Shown: in pieces, positions 55,890-64,000 of the stretch
Position numbering within the stretch: the first letter of the stretch is position 1
How the letters are laid out: each line of letters starts with the position of its first letter
The notes under the pieces: generated by a model
Told to the model about the DNA's origin: nothing
Seen by the model: the letters and a program-made list of their open reading frames with translations, nothing else
The model's database searches: none
Assembly: GCA_902728285.1 (NCBI GenBank)
Contig: CACVBU010000615.1
Coordinates: 62,001 to 126,000 of the forward strand
Direction of reading: 5' to 3'
From: Clytia hemisphaerica
Lineage: Eukaryota; Cnidaria; Hydrozoa; Leptothecata; Clytiidae
Length of the DNA stretch: 64,000 bases
Made by a program: the position numbers and the translations under genes

Positions 55890-56325
55890 ACAATTATCCG
55901 GGGTGGTCAAGGTATACAATGGAGATAATTATTGAAGTGAATGACAGGTGTGTGATTTCTTGTTTTCGTAATAATATGAGGGTTGTGAGGAGGATTTTCC
56001 AATTTAATGAGATTTCGATTTCAACAAATGGGATGGAATTCTTCAGATGAAAATGCACTGGTGAAAATAATTTTCTTCTCTATCAAGTAAAAAGAAACTC
56101 AGAAAAAAATAAAAATAAACTAAAAAACTGAAAATAAACTCAGTAAAGAACCATCTTCATTCATTATCCTAGCATAGGGAAATCACTGCACTTACATGAG
56201 AAGGAGTTATAAATGGAGATTCTACCTCGGGGAATATGACACTGTCACTAACAAAACTCTGCTAAGTCTTCACGTCGCTCAGGTTTTCTTGTTAAATATT
56301 TTATTCAAACCGTGGTTTAGAAGTG
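55890..56325. other. Intergenic, no supported gene
   Basis: AT-rich sequence, no ORF or repeat recognised. Confidence 0.35.
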
Positions 56326-56452
56326 TCTTACAGACCCGGTGGAACTTTTTTCCTCAGTGGGGATGAAATTCCTACTGAAATCCCAATGGGGATAGAAATT
56401 CTATTGTTCCAATGCTAAAAATTCCAGTGGGGATGGTTTTGAAGTACAAATT
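56326..56452. repeat. Truncated ACACCCCTG-family MITE
   Basis: TTACAGACCCGGTGGAACTT and ATTGTTCCAATGCTAAAAAT match the family in inverted order to 25361-25621. The far end is missing. Confidence 0.6.
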
Positions 56453-56464
56453 CAAAATTAAAAG

Positions 56465-56935
56465 TTGAATTTCTTAAGAATGGTTTATCCAATTGTCTTC
56501 AAACTTTCACCAAAGATGTATCTTACTAAAGTCGATCATTTGAAAAAAAATTTTTTCGAAATTTTGATGACGTCAGCAGAAATTAGTAAAAAACTAAAAT
56601 CTTATTTTCTGCTGACGTCATCCAAATTTCGAAAAACCTTTTTTTCAAATGATCGACTTTAGTAAGATACATCTTTGTTGAAAGTTTGAAGACAATTGGA
56701 TAAACCATTCTTGAGAAATTCAATTTTTAGTTTTGACGACGTCATCGATTATTACGTAATAATCGGTTTTTGCGGTTTTTCACGAAAATCAGCTAAAAAA
56801 CAATTAGGTTACACATCAGGTTAGAAACTACATCATAGTACCCTTCATGTTCAGTCATTTGTTTGGTCATTTTCTGTCGACTAATGCGATCTAAAAATTA
56901 TGGCAATTTTAAGACGTGCCATAACTTACCCGAGT
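56465..56935 (+). repeat. Palindromic repeat, copy 2 (partner at 28827)
   Basis: 56473-56580 and 56607-56722 are near-perfect inverted arms of more than 100 bp (AATGGTTTATCCAATTGTCT, CAAATGATCGACTTTAGTA, CTGCTGACGTCAT). A tail follows, shared with 28827-29245. The ORF in the left arm is not a gene. Confidence 0.85.
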
Positions 56936-57730
56936 CATCAATATAGGAATTCTAATCCACCGAGGGATTTTTTGTCTAACTTTACCGTCAAGATATAACT
57001 AACTGGGTTAAAACAAGGGTTGTAAAAACATTTAAGCAGTAAGTGATGAGTAAATTTATTAAAATATACCAAACCAATAACACTGTAAAAAAATCAATGA
57101 CGAAATTTTTATCAGTTTAGAAAGTTTCATCAAGCCATCATTCTATTTTGATGTGCAAAGAAATGGCAAGATGAAAAAATGACAGAATGCAGGAAATATC
57201 AAGAAGAAGATGATTTCAAAAGCATATCATACCTGCAAGATATTAGAAATCTAATAGTTAACCCTGGAAAAAATAATTTTCATAAATTTACTTTGAGGTA
57301 AAAAAAGAATATTTCATATAAAATTGCTAGAAGAAAGAACTAAAACATGCGAAGGCTTCATCAGAACCAAACTTTAGGAGAGATAAGAAGAACACCATCA
57401 ACAGAGATTCTGATTGAAGACATTTCAACTATCTATTCCTCCCTTTTCAGATCCTGAACGGATATCACAAGTACGTCACGGTGGAAAAATCAGTGTACGT
57501 TAATGACGTCATATATGTAGCATCTTTAACAACAAAAGAAAAATGGTGGAAACTCATTTTGACAATGTGTAATATCCATATACATAGAATGATGCTTTTT
57601 GGTGTAAAATATTTAGAATCTGATTACACTAGCTTTGCAAAATTTCTGTTTCCTGGGAGGTCTTGATCGAGTGATGTACAATATGTGATACTTGCTAAAA
57701 CAACTTTCAATTAAAATCAAATTTAACTGA
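56936..57730. other. Intergenic, no supported gene
   Basis: A 61-residue ORF at 57481-57666 preceded by TTTTCAG was considered as an exon but has no partner or motif. Confidence 0.35.
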
Positions 57731-58102
57731 CCAAAAGTAATCGCCCAATCAAGTAAATTTTCCCAACTTTTAGCGTGTAAAACTTAAACTCCTAGATGTG
57801 TCATAGAAGAATACCTCCCTAAGCTTCGATAATATATAACAGTCGCACTTAAATCACGTTTTTTAGAAACTCATGTTGATAAAATGGCAAAACAATGACA
57901 TAAAATCAATTTAGTTATCGCTATCTTAATTACTAAAGAATTCTTAACAATTCATGATAATTGGTCATAAACAAATACGAACAAATTTCATCACAAGAAC
58001 AACAACATTTTGGGGTCGGATAATATTAATAAAAAGCAGATCCTAAGAATTCGAATTTAAGATCTTAAATTCAGTCAAAGCAAATTTTCTCTTTTGGCCT
58101 AA

Positions 58103-58523
58103 TGGGCTCTTCCAGAAAATGTCCGTACATGCGGGGTGGAGGATAAAGTGTCCGGGAGGTGGTGAAAAATCTACAAAATTTGCCTTGTCCGGGGGGTAAA
58201 CTTACTCTGTTCGGGGGTAATTTTGCTCTGTTTGAGGGTAATTTTGATTGTCCATAGGGTCAACTGATGCTTGTTCGGGGGCTGAGACCTCCTACCTACT
58301 GGATGGAATTCAACGTCTATTGGATGGACTCCTGGTCTGCATCCCCTTCCCTAATTTATACAAAATTAAATATGTAAATTTTTAATGATATGCAGTCGAA
58401 TGAATAAGTTTTGAATTGAATTGGATTGAATTGTCCGTGGGGTCACAGTCCGGAGGCAAATTTCCAAAAAATGTTATATCCTCCATCCCCCCCCCATATT
58501 TAATTTTTTTCTGGAAAAGCCCA
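58103..58523. repeat. MITE with internal TGTCCGGGGGT repeats, copy 2
   Basis: Ends TGGGCTCTTCCAGAAAATGT and TTTTTTCTGGAAAAGCCCA. GGGGTGGAGGATA faces TATCCTCCATCCCC. Internal motif variants TGTCCGGGGGGTAA, TGTTCGGGGGTAA and TGTTTGAGGGTAA. A foreign-looking insert lies at about 58290-58430. Confidence 0.75.
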
Positions 58524-59699
58524 ATCTTTATATGGACCACTGTCAAAGTTTCATCAACATGAACCAGTATTCAACCATGCAGGTGACAATTTTGAAATTC
58601 TGCACATTGCCTCAGCTGGTCAAGATCCAACACTGGTCAAAAATTCAACTCAAAAGCTACCAATTTTACCATATAACCATAGTTGTCGTTATTTGACAAA
58701 AAATACCAGGTCAATCGCCTAATACATGAGCCATTTAAACATTCTGGTCGTCCTCTTTTCTAATTGTCTATCATTGATCAAAATATCAACTTCATAGTGC
58801 ACTACTCAATCCAGAGATACGAAGAGCCCTTAACGATCAAAGCTCCGCATATGAAAAAAAGGAAGATGCTGAAAGGGTTAAGAATAGCTTAAGAATGTTT
58901 CATTCTGAAGCTCTAACAAGACAAGCAGAGTGTAGTTCTACATAGGCGGTTTTAGACCCTGTCGAACTTATCGGAGAAAGAGATTTGCAATTGTAATTTT
59001 ATTGTCTTTTAACGAGCGTTTCACTCCTTCGCATGTTGAGATGCCTTGGAGTTTTTACAAGATACTTCACTAATTGGTCATTTAAAGTGATAGAGATGAC
59101 GCGTTCTTTAGAAAAAGTAATAAGATTATTTTATTACATCTTAACGACCAACCAAATCAAATAACAGCTTGTAAAAACTCGAGCTTGTAAAAACTCCAGC
59201 TTGTCCCCGCATGTTACCAACGTAGTTGCTCTATTGTCTTAAATCCGCCGTTGGTCCAAAATATCTTTATTTGAAGAGACTGATAATTAGGAAAGACATT
59301 GACAAAGATTGGAAAGGTCATCTCTTTTTAAACTAAAGGCAATGAATTATTTCGAAAAATCGGATCATTAAAAACCAATCAGGGGCTGTTCCAGTTTTCG
59401 ATTGATCACTTTTCGATGCTGCCAGTTATTTTTACCGGTTTTTATTTTTTGCGACACCTTTCAATTAATTTTCCGATGTAAAAATATAATGCGAATAAAT
59501 GAGAATATCATTTTGGTTGACTTGCAAAACAAAAGCCATCCGCCATTTTGAAAATCTGTTTTTGAAAAAAAGAAGAAAATTTTGTCATTAACGTGTTTTT
59601 ATTCTTCTTTTCTGAAGAAAAACAACAAATTTTTTGACGTCATACAAATGCTTGGAAAATGAAGAAACAAAAACTGCATTTTGATTGGTTGAAATAAAA

Positions 59700-60299
59700 G
59701 TTGGAGGAAATTTTGAAATTGATATAAAATGTTTCAAAGATGTGTTGTGAAACCACATAGCTGGTGTGTCTGTTCTGTGGATCAGAACAGAATCTCATAG
59801 GAGATCAACCGCACACTAGAACTACAATCAAGAAAACTCAACGAACAAAAAAAACATTTAACACAAAATACTGGACTGAGAAAGAAACACACCGAACAAA
59901 GTTGATAATTTGAAAGAAAACACACTATTCTTATTCAAGCACATTTACGGACAATTTACGGACGGCTGTTAATATCATCTAGAAGATTATTTTTCCTACC
60001 CTTCTAATATACTCTGTTAGAAATAATTACTGCTTGTTAAAACGAAGAAGAGAGCAATCAACGATACAGTAGTCAGTAGAATATCACAAGAAGAAACACA
60101 ACGAAGAAATATCGTAATAGCAAACAGAGGTGGATTCCATAGGGACAATCTCTTTCATTCTACATACATTATTGAATAATCGATATTGCCTTAAATGTTG
60201 GATGTGATATTTTGTTACTATATTACACTATCATAAATCACGAGTTCGAGAAGAGAACACAATCCCAGCGCTACGAAAGAAAAGACATGGCGATCAGGT
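59700..60299 (+). promoter_or_regulatory. Possible promoter and first exon of an unfinished gene
   Basis: A TATA-like GATATAAAATG at about 59720 is followed by a long, less AT-skewed leader without ATG for a stretch, then GACATGGCGATCAG|GTAAAG at 60289-60299: a Kozak-like ATG and a consensus donor after 11 coding bases. The nearest matching acceptor (CTGCGTTTTCAG|GATATT, 62431) gives MAIRIFSSCRKSGSCTFCIH.. and a donor at 62494. Downstream exons were not found, so the gene, if real, leaves the window or the model is wrong. Confidence 0.25.
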
Positions 60300-60440
60300 A
60301 AAGAATTTAATCTGTTTTAATTGCGACTGTTATATCTTATCGAAGCTTAAGGCAGGTATTCTTCTATGACACATCTAGGAGTTTAAGTTTTATACGCTAA
60401 AAGTTGGGAAAATCAGCTTGAATGGGCGAAGAGAAAGTTT

Positions 60441-61718
60441 TGGTTTTGAGAGGCCTTTTCATAGATTGTCTCGTTTTGAAACCATTACCAAGGTGAGGTG
60501 ATTAAACTCCTTGAGTGCTCAATCGTTATTTGTATAAATATAGAGTAGACTTCTTAGGAACTCCTCTGGGAATCAATTACCATAGGAATATTTTGAACAC
60601 GAGGCAAGAGTTGCTGGTGACGTAATTTATGAAAAGGTCTATATACACCTTGTATTTATTCTGACTCCATTGGAGTTTGAAAAGTGGACGCTGTCAGGTA
60701 CGAATGTTCGGTAAAATTGGGATCCTCTATTGTTTATTTGCCACCCCAAAAGTTGTCTAAAATGACCAAAAGCCGAACTTGTCAGATACACATCGTGAAA
60801 TTAGTAAATTTGGGACCCTGTAAGCTATCTTCAGAGCCTAAAGAAGAGATCCTCACCAGCGGACCATCTCCGTTGTCAATTTTGATGATTGTAGAAATAT
60901 CATAATTTTATTTGTCAGTAAAAAATTACACTACTGTCAGTTTCACGCTGAACGATTGTCAAGAACGATTGTAGAAATAAGGATTTTGGCGTCACGTTGC
61001 CAGTGAATATTAGATAAGAAAGTACGCGAGCTAAGCGGGGGAGAAATTCGGACTGAAAAACTGCTATTTTAGGGGAAGGAAAAGCGACGCTAAAATGAGC
61101 GATCCAGTATCATTATGACACTTGTCATTCAGTTCCTCCAAAAATGTGGGAGGCATCATCCTGCCACCATACGTCACCTCACTACTGCTAAATTATCCCG
61201 CAAAAATCGAAAAGCTGTATCTTAGCGAAATCTTTATTTTGTTGTTGAGTGACGTACTAAAGGGTCCAACGAAATAGGGGAAGAATGATTTCAACACAAG
61301 AAATAAAACATTGTTATTTATAGAAAATAGCAACATTCTTGATTAAAAGTATGAAGACGTGACAGGATAATTTCAATTGTTTCTCCTGACAAATAGACAA
61401 TAACTTGATGACGAAAAAAGAAGAACATGGGAAGTCCACAAATAGTAAGGGGATGGAAATTAATTTGACTTGCGAGAGATATCCATGATAAAATTTCCTT
61501 TAATTTTCTATAAGAATAATCGTATCAAAAATGTTATTTCGAGAAATAAAAGAGTTTTTAAAGCAATTCGATCTTCAAGGGAACAAGAACTGTATCCGAA
61601 TTAGAGAAAAATTCGAATTACAGAGAGTATTTCATATTGCTTTCCAACTGAAGGGACTAATTATTTACTTCGAATCATAGAAAGATTCAAATAATAGAAA
61701 ATCGAGTAAGTTCGCATT
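60441..61718. other. Intergenic or intronic, no supported gene
   Basis: A 73-residue ORF at 60684-60905 (LPPQKLSKMTKSRTCQIHIV) has ordinary composition but no splice or motif support. Confidence 0.35.
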
Positions 61719-61860
61719 AGCGTAGATAGGAGGGACGCAAAATTTGTGTAGGAGAGCAGATTTTTATGACACTGTGATTATCTATTCATAATATAAAAGA
61801 ATAATTACAGTGTCACAAAAATCTGCTCTCCTTCACAAATTTTGACCTTGTCTACGCTAC
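61719..61860. repeat. Hairpin MITE with AGCGTAGA ends
   Basis: AGCGTAGATAGGAGGGACGC..ATTTGTGTAGGAGAGCAGAT..TGACACTGTGATTA faces its complement with a 20-base centre. Related solitary pieces near 21310-21450 (TCTACGCTACTG). Confidence 0.85.
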
Positions 61861-62781
61861 TGGTTGGAGAGTCTGCTGTAGTAATTTGAAGCTTTATAAG
61901 CCAAAACGTTTGCCAGTGTTTCTTACAATGTCAACTACCGGAACGCCAACTGCATTCACGCACAGACATGAATAAAAGGGGAGGTGTATTCTCATTAGAA
62001 TTCACATCATTGAAAATGAGGAAATCCTGGACATGTTGTCTTAGATATCCTCTCTCCACCTACACATCATGGATGAGATAATGTGTATTGCACTAATATG
62101 ACGCAAGAGAAGGATCTTTATATTATTCTTTACAGTTTCAAAGAGTGGACACTTAGCAGTATGTGTAGATTTTCTTATTAGACTATGCATAGTCTAAAAC
62201 GAATCACTATCTAAGAAATAAGCCCAAAGCCGAAGAAAATTCGCAAGCGGTTTTTTTTTGCCGAAAAGAGTTTACAGTCGGTAGAGTTTGCCAGTCTTCG
62301 AAACTCTCCTGCCGATTTTTTTTTCCGTATACGACCATATTTTCCCGCCTTTACTATCACTGTAACGGACGATATCATCGTCCAACTTTTTATATGACGT
62401 CAGCAAATAATTTTCAAATCTGCGTTTTCAGGATATTTTCTAGTTGCAGAAAAAGTGGATCTTGTACATTTTGCATTCATTGCCCTTGTAAAAGTGAGTG
62501 TTAGAGTCTTCAAGATGGGGTACTCCGAAAGGCACTTGTAAAGTTGTAACTTCACAGTGTTGCCGAATCAGAAGAAGTTTATACAGCCTATGCAGGTCTC
62601 ACTTTGTTTTTGGCATTTGGTATTTTGAAAGGTAAGACCATAGTGCATTCTTAAAGACTTGGAAATTTCCAAAATCCGGCAATATACTTTCCTCTCTTTC
62701 GCTGTTAACAAAGCTTAAAATGATCAACTCTTTACGAGTTATGAGAATGAAAAGTGTCAGAGTTTTTGCATTTCTAGTCCA
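61861..62781. other. Intergenic or intronic with repeat fragment
   Basis: 62180-62335 shares TAGACTATGC..AGTCTA and related blocks with 17103-17170. The exon-like 62432-62493 is discussed with 59700-60299. Confidence 0.4.
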
Positions 62782-62964
62782 TACACCTTTTCGCCCGTAG
62801 CCGCCCATTGCCGCGCGTTCATTTTTTACCACCCTAAGGCCGTCCCAGTTATTTTTTCGCACCTATAGACAATAATAGAAAAAAAGACTGGGGCGGTTTT
62901 ATGGTGGTAAGACGGACAAAAAAATGCCCACGCGGCAATTGGCGGCTACGGTCGAAAAGTTGTA
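62782..62964. repeat. MITE with TACACCTTTTCG ends, copy 2
   Basis: TACACCTTTTCGCCCGTAGC and GGCTACGGTCGAAAAGTTGTA are inverted; CCGCCCATTGCCGCG faces CGCGGCAATTGGCGG; TTTACCACCCTAA faces ATGGTGGTAA. Cleaner than copy 1. Confidence 0.85.
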
Positions 62965-63127
62965 TTGCAGTCATGTGAATCCGTATCTGTCGAGAAAGCG
63001 ATTTTCCACAGTTTCCAAAGCCAGTCAGGTTAAAGAGAAATGGTTTTTCCAAATGACGTCAACCTATTCTTCTCAACATTCAGGAACTTTGAAATATGTT
63101 CAATAAACTGCATTTAATGTAAAAAGA

Positions 63128-63466
63128 ATGCTAAATTTTAGGATGCGATTTGTTACATTTCATTTCAATGGAATGCACACAGACAAGGGAAATAATAGAC
63201 CATACCCAAGTGACGTCAAACCATTCAGGAACTTTGCAAATGTTTTCAATTTCATTTTCATAAATATGACATCGCTTTTTTGTGTAGTTTTCAAAGACAA
63301 GGATATTCAGCTTTTCTTGGATTTCTATGGTATTTCAGTCCCATTCACAAATTTTGTAAAAGTTTTAAAAAAGGAAGAGTCCCACAACGTAGGGTCTATT
63401 TTTTCGGACCTCAGCAGCACACTCCACTCGGTCGACAAGGATAATACCCCCGGAAGTTCCAAGTGA
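63128..63466 (+). CDS. Unsupported ORF, possible exon (weak)
   Basis: 112 codons from ATG 63128 to TGA. The product is mixed (PSDVKPFRNFANVFNFIFIN; FLDFYGISVPFTNFVKVLKK) with no signal peptide and no known motif. An AAATTTTAG acceptor lies at 63141. A block CATTCAGGAACTTTG is shared with 63079, so part of it is duplicated sequence. Could be an exon of a gene that continues off the window or a chance ORF. Confidence 0.25.
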   Translation: MLNFRMRFVTFHFNGMHTDKGNNRPYPSDVKPFRNFANVFNFIFINMTSLFCVVFKDKDIQLFLDFYGISVPFTNFVKVLKKEESHNVGSIFSDLSSTLHSVDKDNTPGSSK

Positions 63467-63474
63467 CGTGTTTC

Positions 63475-64000
63475 TAAAGGAGATGGATTCTCCATAATGG
63501 AGGTAAAAGAAAAGTACCCACTAGCAGCAAATCCCCACACCCCTTTTTGTCTAAGTCCCCCCCCATACCCGGGCCTGGAACACACCGTAAAATCAATATC
63601 TATTCTATTTAACACATAAATCGTCAAACAATGACGATAAAAGGACAGAGACTCTTCTCTCTGTTATACAGTTGCTAAAGCCATCGTCATGACACAAAAC
63701 CCGGTAAGATCGGATTCAACAAACGGGTTTCTCTCTCCAGGTTTCCGAGTTAAGACATTTCTTGTTGCTTAGAGAAACCCAAAATTGTCAAGTCAATGAA
63801 AATATGACATTAAAATAACATCCAAATATAATTTTATAATGATAATCCTTCAAACCACAACCTTTGTGTTTCAATTAAAATGGAGAAGTGTTTGGCGGGT
63901 TAGAGCGCTAGTGTATTACATGGGTGAGCTTCGTATTAAAGACATTGAGACATTCTATCGATTGATCCCACGTGTTGTAGGGACAATCGGATCTTCAAAC
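63475..64000. other. Window end, no supported gene
   Basis: A GGTTAGAGCGCTAG patch at 63898 resembles a tRNA D-arm, but no complete cloverleaf could be drawn. Confidence 0.3.

Larger units (their letters stand above)
57732..60440. repeat. 2.7-kb segment bounded by about 110-bp inverted repeats
   Basis: 57732-57857 and 60320-60440 are reverse complements at roughly 95 percent (TTTTCCCAACTTTTAGCGTG, AACTCCTAGATGTGTCATAG, AGCTTCGATAATATATAACA). The space holds a MITE (58103-58523), non-coding DNA and the exon-like start at 60289. It may be a foldback transposon or an old inversion duplication. No target duplication was recognised. Confidence 0.65.

Noticed and set aside
57421-57670. Exon after TTTTCAG at 57451
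   Set aside because: No partner exon or recognisable motif, and the frame ends without a donor.
63890-63960. tRNA-like patch at the window end
   Set aside because: Only a D-arm-like GGTTAGAGC is present; no B box or cloverleaf.

Overview
This is a gene-poor, AT-rich, repeat-laden stretch of animal genome, not a prokaryotic or viral one. The reasons are genes split by GT..AG introns, signal peptides, a pentameric ligand-gated channel, a voltage-gated potassium channel, two rolling-stone-type membrane proteins, and many families of short inverted-repeat transposons. The organism looks like a marine-type invertebrate (cnidarian, lophotrochozoan or similar). The sequence alone does not settle the phylum.

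Layout. 1-1.2 kb: nested inverted-repeat transposons. 1.7-3.2 kb (-): two-exon secreted Thr/Ser-rich mucin-like protein with a pentapeptide array. 3.9-8.4 kb: stem-loop repeats and transposon debris. 9.3-15.8 kb (+): complete nine-exon Cys-loop chloride-channel-like receptor, 464 residues, whose reading frame closes across all eight introns. 17.3-19.6 kb: four miniature transposons and an unplaced single-exon ORF (-). 23.6-25.2 kb: a pair of diverged direct repeats, each with an interferon-response-like GAAANN array and a stem that has kept its pairing through compensatory changes. 30.2-31.8 kb (+): rolling-stone-like gene. 32.4-36.0 kb: a 3.68-kb DNA transposon with perfect 31-bp terminal repeats, nested inside another miniature element. 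36.5-42.4 kb (+): a decayed FKRP/LicD-type glycosyl/phosphotransferase gene in two parts. In the 4-kb gap between them, on the opposite strand, lies a small secreted precursor carrying two tandem copies of a nonapeptide identical to Lys-conopressin. 45.3-47.0 kb (-): second rolling-stone-like gene, which shares an intron position with the first. 48.6-53.7 kb: tandem repeats and a dense cluster of one MITE family. 54.1-55.2 kb (+): intronless Kv channel with an altered S6 gate motif. 55.6-64 kb: transposons, a long spaced inverted repeat and a possible first exon.

The genes do not form a pathway. Three are membrane or secreted products of excitable or secretory tissue (ligand-gated channel, Kv channel, neuropeptide-like precursor), which suggests neural biology, but clustering by chance is just as likely. 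The most unusual item is the conopressin-like precursor: it has no neurophysin domain and no dibasic cleavage sites, its unit is tandemly duplicated almost perfectly, and it is nested antisense inside a pseudogene.
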